A stretch of 64,000 bases of DNA, taken from assembly GCA_028023455.1 (NCBI GenBank), contig JAQFVV010006336.1:436001-500000 (forward strand), read 5' to 3'. Position numbers and translations under genes: made by a program. The notes under the pieces are model-generated. The model was not told the DNA's origin, did not search any database, and saw only the letters and a program-made list of their open reading frames with translations. This stretch comes from Epiperipatus broadwayi. Lineage: Eukaryota; Onychophora; Udeonychophora; Euonychophora; Peripatidae. Positions 35,891-47,740 of the stretch are shown here, in pieces. Each line of letters starts with the position of its first letter. Position 1 is the first letter of the stretch.

Positions 35891-38145
35891 ATTAAACTTT
35901 TGAATTACCTTTTTTATTACAATTTAACTATTGTCATTGTCTCATATATAGATAATATTATTATTTGCTGAATTTAATTTAAATCGATATAAATATTTAA
36001 ATGAGAAAATCCGCAGTGGCTTCCGTCCTTATCAGTTATCATCATATTCCTCTTTTACCCATGAGTATACATATACACAGTTATAATTTTTTTTAAAAAA
36101 GTTTTATCATATTAAAAAGCAACAACTTTTAAAAATACTCTGCAACCAGTTTTATCAAATTCTTTTTAATCATCACACACATATATATAGCAGTGTAGGA
36201 AATATTTAGTATAACAATATCTGTCGAAGTGATCTAATATTCTTCAATGATGATGAGGGTATATTTTTAGTTGTGCAGAATCTTACCTAATTATTTAGTT
36301 TAAAGTCATCAAGTATCATTTATGCAACTTCTGAATAGCAATCTAAATTAAACATTAGCTCACTTTTCCAAAAATTGCTTTGAAACTAATTTTTTATTTC
36401 CTTAATAGCTGCTTTTTCATCAAGAGAAAAATGCCATTATTAGCTTAATCATACAAAACAAATGAGATATTAAGAATAGCTTCTATTATTTAACTGAGAA
36501 CAATTAAAGTTTTAAACTCATTTTATATAATTTATCTTTAATGAAAGTTTTATTAAAAACATTCAAAATATAAAAAATATTCCATCAATAAATTATATTT
36601 ATTTCACAAGTGATCTTACGTGTACATAAATAATTATTTAATATATTCATTCAGTATACTGAATGTTTTCTATAATAAATAGAAAGGTTTGACTTAGGAT
36701 TTTCAGTCCATATTTATTCTCCACTCCATTTCAAACAATCAGTACACATGATCATGCACATATGAAAAAGATAAATTATCCCCAATATACATATTTCTGC
36801 AAAACCAGAACTCATCAGTTGGGCTAGACATAATTTCCCAGCACATATATACAATTAATGTTTGGCTTATATTAAGATAACAATTCCTTTACTTTAATGG
36901 ACAGGCTTCAATCTTCTCATCCTTCCAACAATCCCACCCATTTCATTGAAACTTTAATCCAAAAAACAAAAAATAAACAGTTGTATAAAGATTGAGAAAC
37001 CCTCATTTTAGGAAGAAACTTAAAAAAAAAATCCTAAATATTTTTAGATGGTATTTATAGATTGGTATAATACTATAATTATCTGAATTTATTTTTTTAC
37101 TGGATCACCATGAATTTCAGGAAATATAATTTTTTTAATTGGAAGATTTAAATGTTGGACACCACTAATATCTTTTGATCAAATAAAGGCACATCGTTAC
37201 AATATAAAACATGACATGATCAAGCTGCTCCATTCATAGAAAGATTGGGAACTATCAGATCTGAAAATTTTCTGCTAAAGTGTTAATACTTTTGCTGTTT
37301 GTTTTACATGAATTTTACCAACTAATAAACTTAAATATTTGAATAAATTTGTTATACACACTCAAAGTTACAAAGAGAATTCATGAATTGCTGCTACCTT
37401 GGCAAAAATATTTATTTTCCATTTAGAATTTAATTCTTTCTACCTCATGCATCTGCAGAATAACTGCTAACACATAATATTAAGAAAAAAATATTAATAT
37501 AGTTCAATAAATTTAAGTTAGCATTTCCAAATTATTTTACAATATTAAAAAAATTCAGTAAGGGTTCAGATTTAAATGATAACTGATATTTATTAAGAAT
37601 GAGTACATAAATAATTAATAGAAAAAAAATAGCATTTCACTAGTAAATTTTCAATTGAGACATAAGAATATATAAAGAAATGATAGAATGTAAAAATATT
37701 TAAAAATGATTATTTGGAAAAACTAAATTCTGTAAAATGATATGATAAAGAGTTAAAAAAATTCAATTGTAAAAAATAAAAAAAGAAAGTAATAAAAGAG
37801 ATCAAATCTAAAACATATAAAACAGTTTATTGCCAGGAATGTAATCTCAGCAGTAGAAAAAAATCAAAACTGCTACTAAAAAGAGAATATTCTACAAATC
37901 ATTATGAAATAAAAGTAAAATAATCATAAAGCTTGGTTGCATGATAATTTATAAGAAATTCAAGCAGTGGACTTTACAAAACAGAGCACAATTTGTGGCC
38001 CTTTGCCTCCTGAATTTGCTACTGCAATAAACTATGTAGAATGATCTATATAGATATGAAAACAAACAAAAAAGAGTCTGGAACATTTACATTTTGAAAT
38101 ATAAATATATTAAATGAAGTGGTAAAATATGCAATCGAATCTAAA
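35891..38145. other. AT-rich non-coding stretch
   Basis: It contains an 18-bp perfect palindrome (CATTCAGTATACTGAATG, 36648-36665) and a patch of balanced composition near 36700-36960. No protein-like frame is seen. Sequence from about 37750 may already be decayed 5' part of the RTE relic that follows. Confidence 0.5.
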
Positions 38146-38149
38146 AAAA

Positions 38150-39310
38150 TAGGATAATTTTTAGAAAATGATGAAATTATTATTAATATCTTAAAAAAGT
38201 TGAAGAAAAAATAGAAAAATTAAGAAAATTATTGACAAATCAATATATAAAATAACTAAAGAATGCAATAGTAATACTGATATTTGAAAAAAGATGGAAA
38301 ACATATTAGAAATCGCAAATCCATTAGTTCTAAAAAAAGATTTAAGATCATTACAATCATCTTCCAAAAATTTAGGTCCCAAACTTTACAAAAAAGTAAG
38401 TTTTATTTATAAATGGTTATAGAATGTAAATCACAACCAAATGTTAAGTGAATAAATTGCTATTTAGTGATGCAATTGTAGATTATGAAAAGGTAGTTAA
38501 ATCTATGAATATTTTTTGTGGTAATTAAATTTCTAAAAAGATATTTATCAAAATAAATAATAGTGATTAATTGCATGGTAATATTAAAAAAGATTAACAT
38601 TAATAAGAGTGTATAACAGGATTATTTTATATTCCTAATTTTTTTGCAGCAATTTTGTAGGAGGTTTTTGTACATTAAAAGGTTATCTAAGGAAACTAAA
38701 ATATAGATTTATGCATGATTATTTTCATAAATAATGCTTCAGATTTTAAAAATTGTTATGAAAAATAGAAAATAAATGTGAAAAAGTATAGTCTTAAAAT
38801 AAATTCTAGATAAAAAACTAAAAACATGTACAATGATTATTCAAAAAAGAGAGAAAATAAAGATTGTTAATGTCAAAAAAAAAAATCAGTAAATATATCA
38901 TAGAAACAAACTTGGTTGGAATTCTTTTGTTAAAATGTAATTCATTATTAAAAAATATGTCTATGTGTTTGAAAAAATATGTTTTAATAAATACATTACC
39001 AATGCTTACTTATGAATAAGAGATTTGGACACTTAACAGAAAAAAATACAGATAGGTTAGATTACACAGTAAAGTATGAAGTGTTGGGAGTAAAAGGAGA
39101 AACAAAAAAAAATATATGGGTAAAAGAACAAAAAGTGTTACTAACATCATTAAAAAATATTGTCTAAAATAAAGATAAAATGGAAAATTAACAATAAATG
39201 ATCAGTTCAAATCTTAATACAAAATCACAAAGAATATGAATTTTGCTGAAAAATATGGAGAAGCTATGAGTTAGAAAAGCTAAATTTAATTGAAAGAAAC
39301 TTTTAACCTG
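38150..39310 (+). pseudogene. RTE-type LINE relic, second copy
   Basis: Broken frames follow the same motif order as at 17395-18870. KNAIVILIF lies near 38260-38285 and AIVDYEKVVKSM near 38473-38508. After a very A-rich, eroded catalytic region comes LPMLTYE-stop-EIWTLN near 38998-39036 (the RTE block usually ending in YG-ETWTL). It is followed by RLHSKV and KRTKSVTNIIKK at about 39060-39165. The copy is heavily A-biased and full of stops, so it is old. The spacing between the blocks near 38270 and 39000 (about 730 bp) is shorter than in the other relic, pointing to deletions. Confidence 0.65.
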
Positions 39311-39319
39311 CAGTGAATT

Positions 39320-41340
39320 GTTAACATTTAAAAATGATAGTGATCTAATATTGCATTCTAATAGCTGTTTTTTTCATAAGAGTATTTAGTATAAAGTAAC
39401 TATAAAAATATAACGCATAATAATTATCTTTATTATTAATATTTATCTATAGAATTCATACTGTGTTATCTTGATTTTTAATTTCATTTTTTATTAAAAC
39501 TATTAAATTAAAATAAGCATAAGGAACAAGAAACTAATGGTAACAATATATAACAAAACTAATATAATTTTATTAGTAAAACACATATTTTTATTGATAA
39601 TAGTAATTATGTAACACTATTTTATTAATTTAACTTTTTCTTAGCCATTATCATTTCATTTAATCAATACAAATTTATTCAAAAATTAAGCAAGAATAGA
39701 ATTAAAAATCTATTTTTGCTATATTAATATTATTATTTTTTTAACTCTTTTATACAAAGAGTTAAAAAATGTTTCAATTCTTTTATGGATATTTCAAATA
39801 AATTTTGAAAAATGATAGATTATTTATTTATGAAGAATCATTCTATTTACAAAGACTAAAAATTGAAAAAGAAAATAACTTTATCAGAGTTTATCTAAAT
39901 TTCTCAATGCTATTAAACAAATTTATTATGAAGCATAGATTAATTTTGCTATCTATAATATTAAACATTCATCTTGTATCAAAAAGCTACTGTGTTAAAG
40001 AGAAAAAATAAAATTTGGTGCTGAATCGATATGGAAATGCATAAGAGTAAAAATAAGGAAAGATATTTAAATTAAATAACTTACATATTTAATTATGTTT
40101 AGAGATTTGTTAAGCATTTACATTTTATATATTCAAAAATATCTTTTATCTAATAACAACTTTTAACATCTAATTAGAATTTTATATCACAAGCACAGTA
40201 TGCTATAATATGATAGTGACAGATCCATATATGCCTGCTGTTGTATCTCATTCATATTTTAATGTATATCAGCTTGTAAGTAAACAATGAGTGATGTAAA
40301 AGTTAGAAATAGAATGAATACCAGAATTTTTAGATATAAACTCATATTTACAGAACAAAATTAAATTATTTTTTTAAAAAAGAAAAAAAAAACTTGTTTT
40401 GATTTTTTTTTCACAGCACCACAGTAAAAAAAAAAAAGGAAAGCAATACTACACCCCATAAGCCTATATAAGCTGTCTAAAGGTTAAAAAATACTACTAT
40501 CTCACATAGAACATGATATATTAAAATTATAATCACCTTACACACTAGGATTGAAGAATATTATTAGATACATAATTTTATGTGGCATCCTTACATTTAC
40601 TATCCATGGTTGCCAAGCAAAGATTTTATTATGAGTATTATTGAAATATACTATGTTTAATGGATTTTAGTAAATAAGATACATTGACAAAATTATTAAA
40701 TCATTGTTGAAATTAATAGCTACTAAATCAAGAATTCTAATAGTGGAATTATTCAATATCATACAAATAATTTGAATTATAATTTAATATTCTATTCATA
40801 GCTTCAAATGTATTGTTTTGTGAGATTATTAAGCTTAAGAATAATACTCTGAAATAATTTAGATTATGGATAACAATTAACAATCTATATCTTTATATAA
40901 ATTAAAACTTTGGAGACTTGAAAAGTTATCTAATATTAAAGTAAGTTTTTCAAGAATATATTATTTAACATCAACTTAATTTTTAAATCATTGATTGAAA
41001 GTCTGGAAAATTATTAGAACTGTTTTAAAATAAAGATGTTACTCTTATTTCTGGGATAATCTGCTATGTAGAGCCTTTACCAGTTGCTACTAATATTCCT
41101 TCAAAAATACAATCAAACATTTTCACAAACTTTATTACCAAAAAACAATCCAATAATTACTAATAAGTAAAATTGCTTCAGGTTCTTATTCAGATAGTAA
41201 TTAATGAAACTGGATAATTTACTCTAATTATTTTGAGCAGGCCATTAATATGGCACAAAAATGTGAGGGTGGAGCTCAAAAGTTAAATATTTTAAGAGTG
41301 ATATCAGGCTAAAGAAAATAAAAACATCTTAGTTTGGAAA
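39320..41340. other. AT-rich non-coding stretch
   Basis: A 68-codon plus-strand frame at 39805-40011 is Lys/Asn/Ile-rich, lacks an ATG at its 5' end and has no recognisable domain. Poly-A runs are present near 40380-40435. Nothing else is seen. Confidence 0.55.
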
Positions 41341-41356
41341 ATTGAATAAATTGATT

Positions 41357-41510
41357 TGTCTGAAGATTTGTAATGATGGTATATTAGTAGATATAATATG
41401 TTGGACTATTTCTATCATCAATGAATGTTTGTATTTGGAAAGTTTATTTTTTCAATACATTCAACATTAACTCATTGATGATGGAAATAGTCCAACATAT
41501 CACATCTAAT
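41357..41510 (+). mobile_element. Small hairpin element, copy 2, with 13-bp duplication
   Basis: The arms (about 41388-41430 and 41470-41508) pair as ATGTTGGACTATTTCTATCA with its near-complement. An unpaired leader of about 30 bp (GAAGATTTGTAATGATGG) lies outside the left arm. GAATAAATTGATT occurs exactly at 41344-41356 and 41511-41523, giving a perfect 13-bp target-site duplication. The leader and arms match copy 1 at 6003-6218 in reverse orientation. The asymmetric leader gives the element a direction. Confidence 0.75.
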
Positions 41511-41523
41511 GAATAAATTGATT

Positions 41524-42420
41524 GCTTTGATATTTACATGTTGTTCAAATGTATGATAAACTAATTAATGTTGTTCAAACTTATGAAAAACTAATTATAT
41601 AAATTTAAAATAAGTTTATTGTTTAACCATATACAAAATATACAAATCTATATTACAAGATTTTAATTTTTTATAAAATTAATTATAAAACAAAAATAAA
41701 GTTGATCATTGTGATTCTTTTGAAAGTGATTTATAAACTATGAAATAATTACTGTATAGGTTAGTAGATAAATTATTTAAATAGTAAATTTAATCATATA
41801 TATTTATAACATTTACAATCAATCCTAATCATAAGCTTTAATTGCCCTAGATCTATTACCATACTCTTGCAAGTTCACTGTTACTTGGTTCTACTCTGAT
41901 TTTCTGTAGAATAAGGTTATTTTATATAGAAGATAATATGCTGTCTCTTCCTCGTCAGAGAATTCAGTAAGTGGAAGGACAATATTGGTCAGTGACAAAA
42001 GAGTTAATCTATTATTAACTAAATGAAAAATAGTTGAGACTGTATTGACCATGATTTTTTATTATTATTCAATTTTATTAAGAAGTATATCATTTGTTTT
42101 ATCATTAGTGTATATCAAAATATGCTAAAATTCATATTACTTGATTAATTGGAAAGTCTATGTTTCTTTTATTCTTACATTAGTATGTTATTTATTCTTT
42201 ATTACAGTCTTCAGACTGATTTACAATTATTGAACCCTTGATCAAGTCTATCATAAATATTATTTTCAAAAAGATTGAAAAATTTATTTACCATAAAATA
42301 ACCTCTGCTATAATGTGGTTTATATAAATGGTTAGATTAAATTTATCATACACTATAAAAAAAATTATTATGCATTTGTTAATGTTGAGTAACTAAAAAC
42401 ACATCCTATGGAAATGTATT
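41524..42420. other. AT-rich non-coding stretch
   Basis: Nothing recognisable is seen. Confidence 0.5.
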
Positions 42421-44167
42421 TGGTAATAGCCTGAAATCCGGGCATGGCTGCTTGGGGCATTGTTTACGTGTCAAAACACGTAAAAATGCTGTTTTGGCGG
42501 CTGCGGCCTATAGGCTAATACAACATTTATGTATTGTATTAACCCATTAGCTAGGCCACTTTACATGACATTGCACAAAAATATTACAGCCTGTTTGTGC
42601 TTCAAAGCTATTTACGCATATTCGTTCTATTCATAGCTGATTACCGTATCACTTGAGGATGTTGAAATTTCAAGGCGGTACGACTTTTTCAAATCTCCGT
42701 AATAGAGTAATGTCATTTCGATTTAAAAAATGTTGTTAATTATTAATAATTGTTATATGGTCCCCACCTTTTTCGAAAAAGAGGTTAATATGTAAAAAAT
42801 TGGCAAAGTGTATGTTCGAACATGCTTCGACAAAGCTCATGCGCTAAGTCATGTTTCAGCATGGGGAAAATATTCGAGACCACTAAAAGGTCTGAGACGA
42901 ACGTGCAATTTTGAAACTTTTTTTTCAGAATTGCCGAGTAGAGAAAGTGTGTGAGATTGTGTTTTTTTTTTTTTTAGGCACACATAATGTCCACTTTTTA
43001 TTACAGCAATAAAATCGAATAAATAATTTTAAAAGTCCAAAGTTTGTGTCCTTTTTTTGTTTTTTATTTCCTTAGAAATTGACAAGTATTTGGATTCAAT
43101 TTTTTTGCAGCAGGGTTAAAATAAATGATGACTTTGTTTGACTTTTTGTTAAGAATAACAAATTACGAAATACCCCCCCCCCCACCTCCACCCCCAAAAG
43201 CAGTTTATTGTAGAAGGCTAAAAAAAATTAAAAAAAAAAAGGAATTCAAATGAAATAGAAATCAAAGTATAAAGTGAGAAAAAGGTTGTTTAAAAAAAAA
43301 AAAAGGTTAAATTCTTGACTTTTTGGTTACAATTTTTTTTCCGAGTGTGGGGGTGGGGTTTGAAAACAATTTTTTAATCGGAAAAAACACAAAAGTAAAT
43401 TTTGATTTAATATTAAGAAAAACAATTACGTCAAACAAAAAAAAATCAAAATTCGAAACAAGTCCCAAAGTTGATTCTCTTTTTTCAGCGCTGTTAATAT
43501 AATTTACTATTTTTTTTTTTTTTTTTTTTTTTTCATTCTCTCTCCCGGCACCCCCCCACCCTTCCCCCCCCCACCTCTTTTTTTTTTTCTTTTTCTCTTT
43601 AAAGACTTTTTGTTAATAATAACAGTACGAATTCCCCCCTCCCTCCCCTGCTCAAAAAGCTATTTCTTGTAGTAGCCAAAAAAAATAAAAAATAAAGGCT
43701 AATTCAAACATAATCTAAATCAAAGTGAAAACAAGTTGTGTTTAAGAAAAAGTAAAATTAATAATAAGAAAAACCATTTAGTCAAGCCAAAAAAAGAAAG
43801 AAAGAAAGGTAGAATTAAGCTCTAAACAAGTCGCAAATAATTGTATTCTATTTTTTCAACGGTGGGATTCAAACAAATTTTTTGACGTCATGAAAAGGTT
43901 TGAAGTTTTAAAATAATAAAAAGAAAAATACAATTAGCCAAATTTGTTGAAAAAATGTCAGGTTCCAAAAAACCCACAAAAAGTAACAAAAATGAATATC
44001 AAAATTTGTTTAATAATAAAGAAATCATGTTCTAAATGAAAAAAATTATTCGTTTAATCAATATTAGAAAAAAAAAAACCTTGTTGTATAAAAAAAGAAA
44101 AAGTTGGGGGGATTTTGTCTAGCATCAATGCTCCAAGTGGCTTTGCCCGGATTTCAGGCTTTTACCA
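42421..44167. mobile_element. 1.7-kb element with about 40-bp terminal inverted repeats
   Basis: The ends are inverted copies: TGGTAA then AGCCTGAAATCCGGGCA at 42421-42444, and TGCCCGGATTTCAGGCT then TTACCA at 44144-44167. The match continues inward, with differences, through CTTGGGGCATTG and its partner. No transposase is encoded. The left 500 bp has balanced composition (with a GCGGCTGCGGCC stretch near 42498). The rest is rich in poly-A, poly-T and poly-C runs arranged in diverged direct repeats. A TA-flanked insertion is possible (TAT on both sides), but the exact duplication is unclear. It is a non-autonomous DNA transposon of unidentified superfamily. Confidence 0.75.
43130..44000. repeat. 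Diverged 470-bp internal direct repeats
   Basis: Two units begin GACTTTTTGTTAA-AATAACA at about 43139 and 43605. Each continues through a C-run, an AGC-TTT-TTGTAG-AG block, a poly-A block, AATTCAAA and an ACAAGTC-CAAA block before a TTTTTTCA-CG-TG block. They lie inside the terminal-inverted-repeat element. C-runs at about 43172-43197 and 43549-43573 could form quadruplexes on the minus strand. Confidence 0.6.
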
Positions 44168-44840
44168 TATATTTTATGTCAAAATAAAGTATATGACATT
44201 TATAGTTCCTCCTTGATGAAGTTTTGCTTGAAGTCAAAATTATTAGAGTATTGAATTTGATAAAATAAAAACATATAATTTTTTAAAAGTAATAATATAT
44301 TACTATACTAAAGCAACCTTTTATGTTGTTAAATAGAGCAGTAGCATATTTTAGGAATATAAGAACCCATTAAGACTATGTTCCTATTTTTTCAGTTATT
44401 AAAAATATAAGATTTTAAAAATTATTGTAAAATACTGATGATATTCTTTACATCAAAAATATTTCCAAGGATTTATATTACTTGAATTAATTCCAGTTAT
44501 AGACAAATGGATAACAAAGGCTTGAATGATTTTAGAGAATCAAAAAGCAACACTGAGATAGTTTATGTTGTCAGACAAATGTAAGAAAAGTGTACTGAAC
44601 AAAAAAAAACAGATTTATATATTGCTTTATCAATTTTTATTTGATTCAAATAACTAAATAAATTTGTGATACCTTTTGAAATTAATGTGTCTTTCATTGT
44701 CAAGTTGGTATGAAAGGAAATATTATTGGAAGAGAAAATATGAAACATTTGAAATAAAAATTAATGATTAAACAGATATATTTATTTTTAGAAATAAAAG
44801 CTCAAGAAATAGTTCTTAGAATAAGCTATTATTAACAATG
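44168..44840. other. AT-rich non-coding stretch
   Basis: It holds a 61-codon minus-strand frame at 44563-44748 without recognisable features, and nothing else. Confidence 0.5.
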
Positions 44841-44850
44841 CTCTGTTTAT

Positions 44851-44945
44851 TTTGTTGCAGTGGTAGAATGGCAAACATTGCAGCTCAGGACACAGATTAT
44901 GGCCCAGCTCAATCTCTTCTGGTGGTTAACTTGTGAACTATAATC
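44851..44945 (+). repeat. tRNA-like SINE head
   Basis: GCAGTGGTAGAATGGCAAAC resembles a tRNA A-box region and is similar to the head at 23979. A B-box-like CAGCTCAATCT follows at about 44905-44915. Composition is balanced in contrast to the flanks. It is short and without a visible tail, so the call is tentative. Confidence 0.35.
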
Positions 44946-45820
44946 TATTTGGTTACTATTATTATTATTAACAGCAAATTTATGTTTAAAACTCTTTTTC
45001 TTAACTGTATATAGTTTTTGTAAAATATATATTTTTATTGTATATGCAACAATAATAAAAAATATAATTTACTGTAATTTAATAAAAAAAAAAAAATCTA
45101 ACATTTAAAATAAAATTAGATTATTCTTGTTTTGTGATCCTAATCAATTAAACTTCGAATGTTCATAATTGTGTATATATTTAAAACAATAATTGCAAGA
45201 AAAATATTTACATAAAACAAAATGAAATTTAATGCTCTCTAAGGCAGATTTAGCCTTTTTTAAAAAAAACAATATTGTCAATCTTAACAGAAATAAAAGA
45301 AATAATTTTTTATACTGCAAACATTTAGCTATAACTTAGCTTCTTTGTATAAATATTTCATTTAATGATGATTTCTTTCAGTTAAAATCTCATTTAAAAA
45401 TTTACTATAAGCATAAGGGTGGATTAATTTTGTGTAATTTTTCTTGTTAGTCTTGAAAGATTAGAGATTAATTTTCTAAACCTAAATACCATTATATTTT
45501 GGTTATAAAGAGCAATTAGATGTTTAGTTTCACTTTGCAGCATATGAGTAAGGAAGTTTGCATCACTGAATCATGTTATAGGATGAAGAATTAAATTGAT
45601 GTCATCAATATGTTGTTCTATCTGTTAGTCGACTAGAACAAACAATTATTTAAAAATATTTTTAGCAATGTCCACATTTCAATTGAATAAAGATTCTTCA
45701 GCTGATAAAAATAATTACTGGCAATTAATATATTAGAGATATCATCCATAGTTAATTTAAATTCACTAGGAGTCTGCTGCTTGAATGCAAATTTATAAAT
45801 TGTTGGTTTATTTTAAAAGG
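44946..45820. other. AT-rich non-coding stretch
   Basis: Nothing recognisable is seen. The minus-strand LINE below may extend into it as unreadable decay. Confidence 0.45.
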
Positions 45821-45829
45821 TATTTTGTG

Positions 45830-46450
45830 TGAGAGTTATACAGATACAGTCAGAGAATGAAACATTAGATCAATGAGAAAAGATCCTTGACTTCCATTTG
45901 AAGAATAGAGTAATAATAGAGGTAACAAGGCCAGTTGAAGAAGCTTTAGTTTCAAGTGGATGGGAGATTATTATAAGAACAATTAAAATCATCACCACAC
46001 ATGATAATTAAACCAAGCTTATGTAAAATTTTACTTTGAGCAATGAGGGTAGTATTTACAATGTCTTTTGCTTTTTGGCATGAAAATACTGTGAATGAAA
46101 AATAAAGAAAATAATGACTGTAACAACTGACATGAATATCATTTTTAATCTTGTCAGCGGAAGTTGTACACTAATTAGAACACCTACTCCTTGTGCTGGT
46201 CTGATGTTGGGTTTATGTACAAATATGTATTTATTGTTTAGAGTGTTAACAATGATTGGTTTGGTTGATAAAGTAATTTTTGTTTTTTTATAATGACAAA
46301 AATATCTGCATGGTAATTATTTAGAAAGTGACATAGCTGAGAGATTCTATTATATGAGTTAAGACCTTGCACATTTATTGTGGCTATTTTTATGCTTGAC
46401 ATATTACATTTTTGAAGAGGTGAAATGATATTTTTTGCTGGCATGTTTGG
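45830..46450 (-). pseudogene. LINE ORF2 start: APE-type endonuclease relic
   Basis: The minus strand opens with a frame (46444-46238) reading KIATINVQGLNS and then NNYHADIFVI. This matches the first conserved block of the exonuclease/endonuclease/phosphatase domain of non-LTR retrotransposons (an N-x-x-G-L-N motif, then A-D-I). After frame breaks, a MCGDDFNC block (near 45997-45978) corresponds to the GDFN motif. The domain nicks target DNA to prime reverse transcription. QE, usually found after A-D-I, is not visible, and stops interrupt the rest. No RT domain follows, so the copy is 3'-truncated or decayed. ORF1 lies directly upstream on the same strand. Confidence 0.7.
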
Positions 46451-46459
46451 TGTTGAAAT

Positions 46460-47740
46460 CGGTATTGTAGCTATTTAACTATTTTCATTGGCAGAGGAGT
46501 AATTTTATTAGAAGCTTCAGAATTTGGTTTTATTTTTAATTCTGGATGATTTTAGTGTATGTAGTATTTTGGTTATGACACAACTGAATTCTGTGTATAT
46601 GACTATTGTTCAAATCCGTAGATTTTTATAAATGATTATCAATAAGTGAATTTTGAGATTGATTCTTACAACAACAATGTACTAGTGGTATATCTGTCAA
46701 AGTATTACTTGTGTTGTATATCTGTTGAAATGTTACTGATGCCGCATCCTAGACTGGATTGTGCTACATCAGATTCTTGATAGGCCATACTTGTGAATTG
46801 TATTGCAGGTGAGGTTTTATTGTTAATATAACTTATGTAAAAGGATTGAATGATATTTTTAGAAGCTACACTAGCCTATAAAGTAGTCTTATGATTATTA
46901 TTGCACAAGTGACCAAATCTGTCAATTTTGCCACAATTGTTGCAATTTCTAACATTGCATTTTCTTTATGTGTCAAAGCATCATCTGGGAAGAGAATCTG
47001 GGACAACTGCTTGTAAGACAGCCATGCTGACCACTCGACCACCAAAGCTTGACTTCTAACATTGCATTGAGAATGTTCAATTCTGGAACATTTGAAGCAA
47101 AGTAATTGCCAATCCTTAATACTAACTGTAATGAGAATTGATCACATAAGAATACAATGTGGAAGTTCATATAATACATATCCCTGTTTCATTTTTAATG
47201 TGAGCTTCCAAGAGTTAGTTGGAATTTTAAATTTTATGTTTCTTGATGCACTTATAATTTGAGCAATTTTAGCTATATTTTTTTGTAAAATTTCTTCTAT
47301 GAAATCCGGAGAAACATGCATGATGTGATATGTACAATTGGATTTGGATCTTTAGATACATAATATAACTTTTAAAATTTAGATGCTTAATTGTCTTTTC
47401 TGTCTATTCACACTATTGTTTTGAAAAATATTCTAAAGCTATAAATGACTTTGCAGAAAAAGTAGCTGCTGATTTAATGGTTTTTATCAAGTTATATTTT
47501 TGGAGCTCTTCTAAATAATTGGATAGTGAAGAATGTTATAGTACTGGCTGATTATCTGATGAATCATAGTTTTCTATCACAATAATATCTGATAAGATAG
47601 GTGAGAGACTATTTGCAAGTATCTTTCACCAGTAATCATTTAATTTACTGAAGGATGCATGTTTAGGCTTATTTGTTTCTTCATTTGTTCTAATAAAATT
47701 AAAATCTAAACATTTTGTACTGCTATTAGAACTTCATGTT
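46460..47740 (-). pseudogene. LINE ORF1 relic with zinc knuckles
   Basis: Upstream of the endonuclease on the same strand, the broken frame reads CFKCSRIEHSQC (about 47093-47058) and, after the SINE insertion, CNNCGKIDRFGHLC (about 46944-46903). These are two adjacent CCHC-type zinc knuckles of a Gag-like ORF1 protein. In the second, the His of C-x2-C-x4-H-x4-C is replaced by Arg. A tract resembling the segment before the knuckles in such proteins (GYVLYELPHCIL) precedes them near 47175. Further upstream the frame dissolves into stops. The knuckle-rich ORF1 followed by an APE-type ORF2 fits the jockey/I-like group of LINEs. Confidence 0.65.
46962..47053 (-). mobile_element. tRNA-derived SINE (type b) inside the LINE ORF1
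   Basis: On the minus strand it begins GTCAAGC and has an A box (TGGTCGAGTGGTCAGC), an anticodon arm around CTTACAA, a degenerate B box (GATTCTCTTCC) and an end GCTTTGACACATAAAGAA. TTCTAACATTGCATT is repeated exactly at 46947-46961 and 47054-47068: a perfect 15-bp target-site duplication. Removing the SINE and one duplication copy leaves the zinc-knuckle reading frame continuous, so the SINE landed in an ORF1 that was then still readable here. Confidence 0.85.

Noticed and set aside
46973-47179. 68-codon minus-strand frame
   Set aside because: It reads through the SINE and out of frame with the zinc-knuckle ORF1; it is an accident of the insertion.
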